Below are positions 20,002 through 31,555 of a DNA stretch of 64,000 nucleotides, in pieces (the first letter of the stretch is position 1; each line of letters starts with the position of its first letter). The notes beneath the pieces are model-generated. The model saw only the letters and a program-made list of their open reading frames with translations. It was not told where the DNA came from and ran no database searches. Made by a program: the position numbers and the translations under genes. The DNA comes from Acytostelium subglobosum LB1 (taxonomy: Eukaryota; Evosea; Eumycetozoa; Acytosteliales; Acytosteliaceae): contig NW_012236525.1 of assembly GCF_000787575.1 (NCBI RefSeq), forward strand, positions 1,131,686-1,195,685, in the 5' to 3' direction.

Positions 20002-22164
20002 ATGCCTACCGTTCAAGTATTGAGAGATCCACTCTTCAAGTCATTGGGAAAGACTTATAGTAGGTTTTAATCAACGATTGAATGAACGAATGAATGAATG
20101 AGTGAGCGAGCGAACGAAGCGATGGCACAGAGTCTGACATGACACGAACAATCAATCAATAATTTATAGCCGATCATGAGTTTGATGAACTTTGCTTTGC
20201 TTATGGTATCGAGTTGGACGAGGTTACCTCTGAGAGAAAGCTAATCTTGAAGGAGACTGGTGTCGATGATCCAAATGCATCCGATGAGACAATGTACAAG
20301 ATCGATGTGCCTGCCAACAGATACGACCTGCTCTGTCTGGAGGGTCTGTCTCGCTCGCTCAAGGTCTACGGACAGAACACACCAATCCCTCGCTACACCA
20401 TCGTGCCACCACCCGCCGGCCAGACGCACCAGAAGCTCATCGTCACGCCAGAGACCAAGAGCGTGCGTCCCATCGTCGTGTGCGGTGTGTTGCGCGATAT
20501 CACCTTTACCGAACAGACCTACAAGAGCTTCATCGATCTCCAGGAGAAGCTGCACCAGAACATCTGCAAGAAGAGAGTGCTGGTGTCCATTGGTACACAC
20601 GACCTCGACACAATCAAGGGTCCATTCTATTACAAGGCATTGCCACCAAAGGATATCAAGTTCGTCCCCTTATCACAGACTAAGGAGTTTGATGCCGTCG
20701 AGTTGTTCGATCATTATGATGTAAGTTAATGTCCTCGCGAGGCATCACTCACTTACTCACTCACTTGATCAATCGATCGAACACTTGGAACCTTTGGACA
20801 CATACAGAAAACAAGCTCTCATTTGAAGAAGTACTTGCCAATCATTCAGAACTCCCCATTGTATCCAGCCATCTATGATTCAAACAACACTCTCCTGTCA
20901 CTTCCACCAATCATCAATGGAGATCACAGCAAGATCACGCTCAACACCAAGAACGTCTTCTTTGAGGTCACCGCCATCGACACCACCAAGGCCAACATCG
21001 TCCTCAACATCATGATGACCATGTTCTCAGAGTACTGTGCCAAGCCATTCACGTATGTCATCACTCATCCACGTCCAATCATTCAATCATTCACCAACTA
21101 ACAATCAATCAATCATATATAGTTTGGAGCAGGTTGAGGTTGTTGGAGTTGATGGAAAGTCTGAGCTCACACCACATATTGAGGAGAAGGAGATCCAGGC
21201 ATCGACAAAGTTCATCAACAACACTGCTGGTATCAATCTGACACCTCAGGAGATGGTGACGATGTTGCAGCGCATGTCGCTCACATCCGTGTTGAGTGCT
21301 GACAACGAGTCGCTCAGCGTGTCGGTGCCCGCCACCAGAAGCGACATCATTCATCAATGCGACATCATGGAGGACGTGGCCATTGGCTACGGCTACAACA
21401 ACATTGAGCGCGTCGTCCCCACCGTCGCCACCAATGGTCGCGTGCAGCCCATCAACAAGATCTCTGAGCTGCTGGCCAACGAGGTTGCCCTTGCCGGCTA
21501 CACCGAGATCATGACCTTTGTCCTGTGTTCCAACAAGGACAACTTTGCACTGATCAACAGACCCGACGACAACTCGAGTGTAAAGATTGCCAACGGTCTG
21601 ACCGAGGATTTCTCCGAAGTCAGAGTCAGTCTGATCAGCACCCTCCTAAAGAGCATCGTCTCCAACAAGGCACACGCTCTTCCACTCAAGTTGTTCGAGG
21701 TTAGCGATGTCACTGTCAAGGCCAAGAACACCAACACGTAAGTCACCGCCGTCGATCAATCACTCGTACACTTACACTAACATAATCAATCAATCAATTA
21801 CAGTGACTTGTCAGACCCATTCACCAACAACAGCGATACAGGCGCACTCAACAAGAGAATGCTTGGAGCAATCTATTGCAACCATTCGGCCAAGCTGGAG
21901 GTGATCCACGGTCTGTTGGACAAGCTGATGAACTCGTTGAAGATCAAGCATGATCAGGCACGTGTTGGCAAGGGTTACCAGCTGGTGTTGTCATCGGACA
22001 AGCTCTTCATGGATGGTATGGGCGTTGACATTATGGTCGACGGCAAGAAGATTGGTGTGATGGGTGTCGTTCATCCAATCGTTTTGAAGAACTATGGTAT
22101 CGCCTATCCATGCTCACTGTTGGAAATTGAGGTCAACATGGAGTTGATTGTCAACATTTGCTAA
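20002..22164 (+). CDS. FARSB: Cytosolic phenylalanyl-tRNA synthetase beta subunit
   Basis: Exons 20002-20059, 20170-20720, 20808-21052, 21123-21737 and 21804-22164, 609 residues. The first intron falls after [19 protein letters not shown], and exon 2 resumes with [20 protein letters not shown], matching eukaryotic PheRS beta. The B1/B3-B4 region is clear ([46 protein letters not shown]), as are the B5 domain ([20 protein letters not shown]) and the catalytic-like core ([18 protein letters not shown]). The subunit pairs with the alpha subunit to charge tRNA-Phe; the beta subunit edits mischarged tyrosine. No organelle targeting peptide, so cytosolic. Confidence 0.93.
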
Positions 22165-22300
22165 AAAAAAAGAAAACGTTATACATTCATCATTCATTAC
22201 AGAAGTATATAAATAAAGCAATGACATTACATTAATTATTAATTATTATTTATTTATTTTCAATATTCCTAGCTCCAATATTTATCTTATTGTTGTGTGA

Positions 22301-22689
22301 TTACAAGATAATTTGAGTAGGATCTATTAACTCTATTATATCAGGTGGAACTGTTGGTATATTATCTATATTACTTTGGTGATTGATAACATCAGAATTG
22401 ATATTTTGTTCTCCGGAATGATGATGATGATGATGATGATGAATATTGAAGTATGGAGATTTTGAAGAGGAGAGGAGTAGTTGATTAGAATTTAAGAGAC
22501 CAAGGTTTCTATTTTGTGGTTCAAAGTAAACTGCACTATCAGCATTTGATCCTCTGATAGTAATATCATCCATCCAAAAATAATTGTCATTTATTCCTAT
22601 ATCCTTGCATAGGTAATAAATAAGTTGTCCTCTGATAATATAATTAAAAGAGTAAAAATAACATATATTAATAAACAATTAATCTTCAT
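22301..22689 (-). pseudogene. Possible remnant or odd small secreted-type gene
   Basis: An ATG at 22689 starts a good signal peptide (MKINCLLIYVIFTLLIILS) but its frame stops after about 30 codons. A second frame is open from 22678 to 22301 and encodes QLIYYLCKDIGINDNYFWMDD followed by an ordinary-looking stretch, a His run (about eight, from an ATG repeat) and an acidic, Ile/Pro-rich tail. An acceptor-like TTATCAG stands just before the second frame. It could be a short gene with a missed splice or a truncated secreted-protein remnant; the 250 bp upstream leave no room for a large missing part. Family not recognised. Confidence 0.35.
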
Positions 22690-22937
22690 ATTTTAATAAT
22701 TAAATATTTAGAAGAATAATAAATTGGTGGATTGGAAATTAAAGTAACTATTCTAAATCCTACTACTATAAATATCTAATCTCTAATCCAATATAATCTA
22801 TGTTGTGTTGTTGGTCAGTCGGCGAATCGGTTGATCACAAACCTGCAAAGTTTTCACCCTAAGCTTGAAGAACGATGTTCATTGATTGACAAAGATACAT
22901 AATTTACAAACACATACATACGATCACTCAGCAACCA

Positions 22938-24791
22938 ATGTCATCATCATCATATAATGATCAATCACAGATGTTGACAGGTCTTTTACAACAACATGAT
23001 GATCACTCTCATGACCACGACCATGACCATGATAATGATGATCACTCGCACAATCACTCACACGACCATGACCATGACCATGACTCACATGATATCAGTA
23101 GTTTGGATATAAGTCATATTGAAGAGGAGAACCAGACAATACATACATCATTCGAGGCACATCTCAATGGCATTGCTGGACAGGACTATGAGTCTGACCC
23201 CGATCTAACTGCACCAATCTCTATATTCAGTTGTAATAGAACAAGACTACTATTTGCATTGAAAGAGAGTCTACATCTATTACTTATCATTGGTGATGAT
23301 ACATCACACGTCACTCTATTACATCGATGTTTCTCAAGACTAACTGGTTCAAAAGTGGATGCATCAATGCCATCCAACAGCATATTACCATTTGGTCTAA
23401 GGGCGCCAAGTGTATGTGTCTGTTCATCACTCTGTTTGGAATCATCCCAATATACTAACGATCAATCAATCAATCAAGTATTTATTCACAACATCAATGA
23501 GATACTTTGACTTCAAGACGACGATATTCTTTTATTTGATGTATCAGATGATATCATTCTTCATCATGATGTGGCTTGGAAGTGGAGTACATTATATCAA
23601 TGGTCTAATGGGCGCACCAATTTGGATACGTGGAGTTGAGAGTGGATTCGCATCAGCAGGTGTAGCAATCTTTGCAATGTCCGTCTATGATCTGAGTAAG
23701 AATCATATCTCCACCAGTAATAGATTAGACAAGGTTATCTTCCTTTATGGTATGTTTCAACAAAACTGGATTTAATGGAACTATTCCATACGATCAATCA
23801 TTGACACTCACTCACTCACTCATTCAAACAATCATACATCCTGGAATGGCTCCATTGACACTCACTGACTCTATCAAATAGTATTAGTACTATCACTTGT
23901 ATTCAAACAACACTGGATATATGTTCTGATGTCATCTGTTGTGTTGTCAGCATTGGCATTGGGATCAGAACGTATCATTTCTAGAATTCCAGCATTCAGT
24001 TCATCATATCCAACTTTGGACAACAACAACAACAATGTTGGAAACAACAACTACAACAAGGATAGGATGGATAGTAGTCAGATCATATTCATGAAGAATG
24101 GTTATAGGGTCACGAAGAGACAATCATACATTGTATTTGGTGTTTATGTACTGCTGTTAGTTGGTCTCCTGGCACTAGCGTTTGCATTCCCCAGGGATGC
24201 CGAGATACAGACGACCACATCATTCTTTGTTATTGGATCAGCAATGGTTGGCGGCGCAGGCTATTTCTCCCTGCCTCTAATGCTGGATGCAATGATTGGA
24301 CTACTGCGAGTACAGGATTTCCTCAAAGGATACACATTGGTACAAGTACTACCAGGATCATTCATCAACCTATCAAGTTATCTGGGGTCTGCCTACTCAA
24401 ATATGGCATTTGGAATGTTACTATGGACGAGTCTCGTGCTTCCAAGCGTCATGCTAAACTTTGCCGTTTATCCATATTGGAGCAAGATCAAATCATCACC
24501 ATTCCTAAGTTCATTATTGGTAACTATGCTCAATCACTCGATCAATCCCTCACTCAATCAACCACTGACACTAATCAATCATTTTAGGATTGCCACATGA
24601 GAGCAACACTTGGATTATGTGTGGCATCTATTGCCGTTCTGTGGCAAAAGTCAGTGTTCACTGTCGAGTTCTCAATCATTACAGTGTTTGTCATTGGATG
24701 TATGAGCTTGTTTGATGTCAAGAGTCCAATAATGATTGCACTCTCTGGTGGCCTTGGCTTTGTTGTACAAAACTTTGTGCTAAAACGATAA
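22938..24791 (+). CDS. Chromate-transporter (CHR) family membrane protein with His/Asp-rich N-terminus
   Basis: Exons 22938-23411, 23479-23749, 23882-24519 and 24588-24791, 528 residues. The first ~55 residues are an Asp/His repeat (HDHDHDHDNDDHSHNHSHD). After an acidic linker come the two halves of a CHR protein. In the first half, LLIIGDDTSHVTLLHRCF replaces the usual FGGPxAHxAxxxxxF and is followed by GVESGFASAGVAIFAM. The second half is well kept (FFVIGSAMVGGAGYFSLPLML, TLVQVLPGSFINLSSYLGS). CHR proteins export chromate or related oxyanions in bacteria and fungi. The usual LPGP segment of the first half is not obvious, so that half is diverged. Substrate uncertain. Introns 1 and 2 contain the TGGRA-N3-TYCCA palindrome. 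Confidence 0.75.
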
Positions 24792-24877
24792 AGACGACAA
24801 TGACGATGAAGACGACGATGACGACATTGTTGTTGGGAGTGATGGACAGACTGATCAGTTTATAAGGGTAACACACT

Positions 24878-27800
24878 TTAACTGAAGAAGGACTCTGGCA
24901 GAATATTCTTCTGCTCGCTGTCCAATAAAGATTCACCGGCCATCTTGCTTACGAACAGCTTCTCGGGAAGGTCCAGGATGGACTGCTTCTTCAACTTGGA
25001 CATGTTGATGCCAATCACCTCGTCCAGCACCTTCTTGAGTGTGGCCTTTTGCAACTTCTCGGTCTTGGCAGCGGTGACCTCGGCCTCCAGCTGACTGAGC
25101 ACAGTTGGATTGACGTTGGGCAGCATTGAGAGCACCTGGTTGGGGTACTGTGACTTGCCCAACAGTTTGACATAGATGGCTCGCACCACGGCAATGAAGT
25201 CGGATAACAAGTCGGGCACCTTGTTCTGAATGAGCACCTTGAGACATATTCCAAACATGTCGCTGCCAATCAGCTTATAGTATTGTGGGTCGTCTCCAAT
25301 CAACTCGATCACCTGCAGACTGATTGGTGTGGCTTTGTTCACAATGCCATGATCAGTGCAAAGTAGGCAAGCACTGAGTCCATACACCAATCCTGAGACA
25401 ATATCAGGGTTCTTGAAGATTGTTGGATGTAAAGTAAAGTCCTTAACCCAAAGCGTGAACTCCAGAGTCAAGTCTCGCAGTATCTTATCATTAATAATCT
25501 CCATTATCTCTGTCTCTGAGTCATTATGTTCCCTGTTTGTCGTGTCTGTCGTGTTAGTCACTCGATCCATTCTCTCAATCAATCAATCATTCCAACATAC
25601 TTTTGTGATCTTTGATTGATCACCTCCCAACCAGACTTTATCCTGCTGAATAGAATGGAAAGTAGGTGAGGGAATAGGGCGTCAAAGAATTGTGGCTGTA
25701 ACTTTTGTGGACAGTACTTTAGGAGGAAGAGGAGCACGTGTCGACTGATGAGCTTGATGTGTCTGTTCTCACACACCTCCAAATGTGAAAAGACAGAGTC
25801 GGAGAGGATCTTGGGCAGCGTGGCGATGGACCACATCTCATCGGCATGTGTGAATCCATAGCCAATGATCTCGTAGCATGCGTCTCTCATCGTGTCCAAC
25901 AAGTTGCGAACAAACTTGATGTTGGACGACTCTGTCTTGTTGTCCTTGTGATAGTCCAGACCGAGCAGGGGTGCGGTGATCGCCTCGTCCAGCTGGAAGA
26001 TGACACGATACTCGCTGTCCACGTTGTTGATCACCGTGGGGTTCCACAGGCCGTGAACAGTGTGTGCCAGTGCAACGACGTTTGGCAACACATTGTTGAC
26101 GAATGATGAGATTGGCCATTTTGATGTGTAGCTGATGCCGTTGGCAATGAATGGGATGAAACCCTCTTCCTCCTGCAGCGTTGGTGGCAGGGTTGTCTTC
26201 TTCCAGAAGATCTGCAGAGTTGCCACGACGAACTGGAGCTTCTTCCTTCGTGCGACCACTGCGCTGAAGTCCTCGCTGGCCTGTGATGGGAGCAGGCCGA
26301 GATAGGTGACCAGCGCCTCTGGCGACTGCACTGCGGCAGTGATCTCTGGTGAGTTCCAGAGTGTGAGCACCGGTGTGATCAGTTCTCTGAGGAACTCCGA
26401 GTTCTTCTGATAATTGCTGATGTTGTTGTTAAGGACAGTGAGCATGTAGTAGAGCATCACACGCTCCGACTCGGTGACCAGGTTGTTCTGGAAGAGCTGC
26501 TGCACCGATTGGTAGAGCTGGGGAAGGAATGGCATCATGCAATCGGTCATGTTCATCGAGAGATTGGTGAGACAGGAGATGATCCTACGTCTGCAGTGTA
26601 ATGAAGAGTTTGAGAGGCGACCCTCAAGCTCTGGTGCATTATCTGCCTGTGACTTGAACGGTATCATTGGCACAATCTTTGTGAGCAACATCTGTATGCT
26701 CTCTGGATGATTCGAGTAATATGATGTGAATGGTTTGATGCAATCCATTTGGAATGATGTAGCGTTTGGATCCTGTTTGGAGTATGAGTTAGTGATTGAT
26801 TGAGTAAGTGATCGAGAGTGATGCACATACGGTGAATGTTGAATCCCAAAGTGTCTTTAGGAGTGATTCTGTTGTTTTGGTGCACTGTGGATACTTGGTA
26901 TCCTTGTGGTAGAAGTCTGATGAGAGTGATCCAACAATGATCTCAAGGAAGAATGATATGGACTCAAGTATCATTGTCTGTTCATGTGTCAATGTAACAT
27001 TGGTCTTAATGTTTGGTATCAATTCCATCACCTTGTTATATCCAAAGTTGAATGCTTGTTCGTTCTAGAGAGTGAGTGATTGATTGAGTGAGTGGGACTA
27101 TCCCATTGACCGATCGATCAACAGACAACACATACCCTTATACTTGTAAGTTGCTTGATGACGTCCACGAAACGATTGCGAACAGTTCCATAGAAGTTGC
27201 CCCACTCGCGTGAAGTGCCAAAGTCGATCGCAGAGTATTTGGACTGTGGCGTCTGGTCGCCCTTGGCAGGGTCGCCAACCTTGAGCAACTTGGTCTGTGA
27301 GATGTTGAGCAGCTCATTGGTCAGCGGCTCAAAGAAGCTCTGTATCTGGCCGACCGTCTCGGTTGACTTAAGCAGCGACGACCAGAATGGCAGCGCCAGA
27401 CTCGTGAGCAGGATCGAAGGGTGATTGAGCAGCTGGGTCATCAGCTGTAGATAGATGTGATAGTTGGGGGGCAGTGGGGAGGGCGGGCCTTCCTTGGGCG
27501 GCAGGCCCAGATGCGTGGTGCCAAGCACCGTGAGCATCTGTGCCAGACGCTTGTGGAAGACGTAGTCGGCTTCATGATTGCTGGTGGTGACGCCCATGGC
27601 CTCAACGATGCGATCGAGCATGTTGAACACGGTCAGCAGCTCGGCCTTCTCCTCGGGACGACCGACGCGACGACTGACAAACAGCAGCAAGGCCTCGGCT
27701 GCCTTGACCCTGAATGGCAGGTCCTTGAGCAGCTGGCAAAAGATAAAGTCGAGCTTGTGCTGTAGGATGAGTGTCACTGGCACCCATTCAATGTACGAGT

Positions 27801-28563
27801 GCAATGTCGAGAGCAGCGTAGAGATGAGATTGGCGTTGACCGTGTCGTTGTTGTCCTGTACGTATCGTGTGTATCTAGTCTCGAGCATTGTATAGAAGAA
27901 GCTGAACAGCGAGGTGATGGCCTGGTTGATGCCCGCCATCAAGTCCTTCTTGCGCTGATCCGAGAGGCCCACCATCGATGTGGACGTCGAGTCAAAGATG
28001 ATCTCATGTGGCAATTGACCCAATGTGAGCAGTACCAACTCTGCCTGAGGTGCACCCATCGATGATATCTGAATGAGTGACTCCAATAAGTTTGCCCATC
28101 TCTGTGGCCAGTCCCTCTTTACAATCTCGACCACGACAGTGACCAACTTCTCTTTGATGAACTTTTGTTCGCTTGCGCTAACTGTTTGATTGATTGATCG
28201 TTTGTTTGAATGGAGGTAAGTAAGAGATCAGACGATGTTTGATTGATTGATTGATAACATACTCTTTGAGACGAATGATAACATCTCGTTCTTGACGTTT
28301 TCCTTCTCAGCGTCAGATGCGTTGACCCATTGGTTCTTGACAAGGTTCTCTATGATGTGTAGACCATAGTGTCTGACGATCTCGTTGCGATGTGTGAGGA
28401 TAGCCAGTGCACATGTGTATGCATTAGGACTACGTTTGACCTCTTCCAAGTAGGCTTGTGACTGTTGATGTATAGCCGACGTTGACATTGGATTGTGCAA
28501 TGCCTCCAATGCCCTTGTGACCTGCTCGATCGTCATCGTAATGTCATTGCTACCATTCATCAT
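24878..28563 (-). CDS. xpo5: Exportin-5
   Basis: Minus-strand exons 28263-28563, 27136-28181, 26831-27064, 25601-26772 and 24878-25532, 1135 residues (human 1204). The N-terminal importin-beta-like repeat region is diagnostic: NEIVRHYGLHIIENLVKNQW, then VVVEIVKRDWPQRWANLLESL, then APQAELVLLTLGQL. The rest is helical repeats without other domains. Exportin-5 uses Ran-GTP to carry structured RNAs (pre-miRNA, tRNA, aminoacyl-tRNA with eEF1A) out of the nucleus. The last acceptor at 25533 was chosen because it keeps frame (SQK then EHNDSETEIMEI). The stop is 86 bp from the convergent transporter gene. Confidence 0.88.
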
Positions 28564-28976
28564 GTTAATATATCTCTTGAGGTAGGTAATATTTATATAT
28601 ATAACTTTAAGGCCTCAAAGATATATGATCATAATCTGAGAAGTGACCTAGGCAACTTTAAAGAATGATGGAACTTCAAATTTAGGGATTTTTTTTATTA
28701 ATGGGCTTTAATATTTTTTTTATTAATATCTGGATCCCAAATCCTCTTTATTATCCTCGGAAATGTTGGGTATTATACCTAGCGGATCTTAAATGGCAAG
28801 AAGAATCGTTCACCATTTCAAATTTGAATAATATGAATGTATTTACAACCTCCAAAAGAATCTACTTGGTCATTTTTTGAGAAGAATTGATTGAATGAGA
28901 AATCATTAAAGTGAAGAGACATTCTATTAAAGACACATTCAAGTTCTTCTCTTCTTTCTATCACTGTATATTATAT
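28564..28976. other. AT-rich divergent spacer
   Basis: The spacer lies between exportin-5 and the 241-aa hypothetical gene. It has T runs near 28690 and 28720 and no coding character. Confidence 0.5.
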
Positions 28977-29702
28977 ATGATACCTCATCTCTATATTTTC
29001 TCATACCCAGCATCGATCACTACGGCCAATGGCCCTTCCAATTTGAAAATGGTCAAAGTAGGCATTGTAGAGTCCTTCGATCGAGTTGCCCGTCGAATGT
29101 ATGACCACTACTATGATGCAATACCATTTACCTCTTTGGACATTCCAACAAGATCCCCATATTATGTCAATACAGAGGAAATGACATCACCCAAGAAGCA
29201 CGGATCCAGAAATCATAAAGTTGTCTTGGACTCTCTCGAGGCACTCCTAGCCCACATGAATCCGAATCGCTGGGCCACTCGTAGTAGTAGCTACCTCTAT
29301 GATGATGATGACTTTGAGGCCTACGAGGACCTAGTGTTGGTGCTCCCTATGACTGGCTTGGATCAATGTGAGGCAGAGACTCTAGAGGCCCACATCAGAT
29401 ACTATATTGGGGGTGCGATTTTGAAAGATTTCAAGGTATCCTTTCAGGCAAGCCTACCTGAATGCAAACTCAATTTCACAGAACTTGTCATCTCAGAGAG
29501 TGAATACCTCCAGGACCTTCGTACTCTCTGGCTCGCGGATGCCTTCCAAGATGCTGTTGTTTTCTACAACATGCTTCCCAAGATACCGCTGGACTTTGAT
29601 AACAGGGTCCCTTTGTCTTTGAGGATTGGTGGCTCTAGATTAAGACCTAAATATGCAACTGGTCACGTTCGTCCTTGGCATAGAGAACTTATTCAGTACT
29701 GA
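28977..29702 (+). CDS. Hypothetical protein, 241 aa
   Basis: Open frame from ATG 28977 (MIPHLYIFSYPASITTANG) to TGA 29702; the frame is open further upstream but without an ATG. An alternative start is the internal MVKVGIVESFDRVARRMYDHYY. The protein is acidic with a DDDDFEAYEDLVLVLPMTG stretch and a C-terminal basic end (RIGGSRLRPKYATGHVRPWH). No recognised domain. Codon use looks genuine. It converges with the next gene; 86 bp separate the stops. Confidence 0.5.
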   Translation: MIPHLYIFSYPASITTANGPSNLKMVKVGIVESFDRVARRMYDHYYDAIPFTSLDIPTRSPYYVNTEEMTSPKKHGSRNHKVVLDSLEALLAHMNPNRWATRSSSYLYDDDDFEAYEDLVLVLPMTGLDQCEAETLEAHIRYYIGGAILKDFKVSFQASLPECKLNFTELVISESEYLQDLRTLWLADAFQDAVVFYNMLPKIPLDFDNRVPLSLRIGGSRLRPKYATGHVRPWHRELIQY

Positions 29703-29788
29703 ACACTATGAATACGTCCGCACCATGTCCTGGACACAACCCTATGAATACCCTGGATCAAGCATTCAATTAATCAATAAAACATATA

Positions 29789-31360
29789 TTACATTGTTGA
29801 ACAATTATTGGAGAAGTTTGAATTGTTTGGACGTGGCCGGTCTGGATCAAGGTATCGATAGCACTTGGCAACAGTCTTGTGCATGTCGACATAATCAAAT
29901 AGTTTGTGATAGTTGATCAATTTGATTGTGTTGGCTGTTGGTGCTTTCCATGTCACAAGTTTGATCGTTTGATTGTCAGCCAACTCACGTAACAACATCG
30001 ATGGGTTTGGTCGGTTCATGTTGGTGGTCAGCGTGACCAGTGTTGGATGTCTGATAATGGCTCGATGTAATCTTGGAAACACTGCCCTGCAGTAGAAGTT
30101 GAGCATTTCCGTGTTGGCCTTGGTATCATACCAGTAACTTAAATGATTGAGTCGTGGACCACCAGCATCAGATACTCCTTGAGATCGTGCATTGTTCTCC
30201 AAGAATGTGCTTAAGTCGTCATAATGATCGCCGTCCATGTTGTCCCCGTACACCTTTAGACTGGTCAGGTTGGCGCCACAATACTCTGGGTCCTTATTGA
30301 TGTACTTCACCAAGTTCAAGGGTATCGACAGACGTCTAAGGTTACGACCCAGGTTGAGAGTGAATGGATGCGCGTCAAAGTATGCGCTCAAGCTCAAACT
30401 CGACACTTGATCAATCTTCTGCATGAACTGAGTGACCAGGTCACTCGACATGAGGAACAGCTTCAGCTTGGATATCTTGAGTTTGCAAAGACATTCCCAT
30501 CCTTTTTGCTTTCGTTCATAGCTCGATGTGTAGTTGATGCCGAGTGTTTCAAAATGTGGGCAATGACGGGCGAGTTGTCCAATAATCTCTTCATAATCAC
30601 TGGAGATCATCATCGAAGTCAGTTGAGTGAATCGATTGAGCTTGGGCGTCATGTGTATCCAGTACTCTGTGAGGTCCACTTGAGGCAGAGTACGTAGCGT
30701 GTGACAATGTCCGACCAATGAGTGGACCAGACGTTTTTCGTTGTATTCTGGCTCGCTGCCAACGACGCGGAAGTTCACTCTTGTGACTTTACGCGCCGCC
30801 ATGATTTGATCCACGATGTATGAGTTCAAGTCACAGTCACCACTAAACTCAATCGTCGTATTTGGGTGTCCAACAATCTTGCGGAGCATTGCCTCCATCT
30901 CTAGGCGTAGGAATAGACTCATCTTGACAGGCCTGTTGACAAATATGATCTTGATCACCCATTGTTCACCATTCGACAGTAGTCTGAGAAACTCTGTTAG
31001 GTCAAGATGGAAGAGACTCGTGCGGATGTCATTGACCTTGAGTGGAAATACATGTAGTTCAATCACGCGTGAGTGTGAGAGCAGGTTGAAGCGTGTGTTG
31101 AACATGTGATCGAGGCTGTTCTTGATATCGATGGATAACTTGTCTTCATTGGTCACGTCAATGAGGTAATCCTCATCATTGGGATTACGTACACCACCTG
31201 TAATCAATGTAACAGGTACATCTACTATCAATCTCGTAGAGATATGATTGAACCATTGCCAACATACCAAAGACATTGAGTATTTCCATTGTCTTGGTAT
31301 AAACCTATCCTTCCAACATTCATTAATGATATATCTCTGTAAAGTCAATGGCAATGACAT
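29789..31360 (-). CDS. F-box/LRR-like protein of dictyostelid type
   Basis: Single exon, 523 residues. The N-terminus (LQRYIINECWKDRFIPRQWKYSMSLVCWQWFNHIS) has the spacing of an F-box: two helices with a CWxW pair before a Val-rich strand. The rest has irregular leucine-rich units (NLRRLSIPLNLVKYI, NLTSLKVYGDNMDG, RLHRAIIRHPTLVTL). Many dictyostelid genes have this plan, with a degenerate F-box and long LRR-like tail, and probably act as substrate adaptors for SCF ubiquitin ligases. The role is inferred from layout; no strict F-box match can be shown by eye. Confidence 0.7.
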   Translation of the reverse strand: MSLPLTLQRYIINECWKDRFIPRQWKYSMSLVCWQWFNHISTRLIVDVPVTLITGGVRNPNDEDYLIDVTNEDKLSIDIKNSLDHMFNTRFNLLSHSRVIELHVFPLKVNDIRTSLFHLDLTEFLRLLSNGEQWVIKIIFVNRPVKMSLFLRLEMEAMLRKIVGHPNTTIEFSGDCDLNSYIVDQIMAARKVTRVNFRVVGSEPEYNEKRLVHSLVGHCHTLRTLPQVDLTEYWIHMTPKLNRFTQLTSMMISSDYEEIIGQLARHCPHFETLGINYTSSYERKQKGWECLCKLKISKLKLFLMSSDLVTQFMQKIDQVSSLSLSAYFDAHPFTLNLGRNLRRLSIPLNLVKYINKDPEYCGANLTSLKVYGDNMDGDHYDDLSTFLENNARSQGVSDAGGPRLNHLSYWYDTKANTEMLNFYCRAVFPRLHRAIIRHPTLVTLTTNMNRPNPSMLLRELADNQTIKLVTWKAPTANTIKLINYHKLFDYVDMHKTVAKCYRYLDPDRPRPNNSNFSNNCSTM

Positions 31361-31555
31361 TATATATTATTTGTAGTCTATCTGTTCAACATTGGAAAAT
31401 AAATGGAATAATGTATCAAGGGTTTGTGTTTTCAAGATTAAGTGTGCGAGGGTAAGTGTGAGAGGGAATGTGTGAACTTCATCACTTCATTAACACCATT
31501 TTAATCTACACAATCATCTTACATTATAAGTTGATGTCATAATCATAGAGAACCA

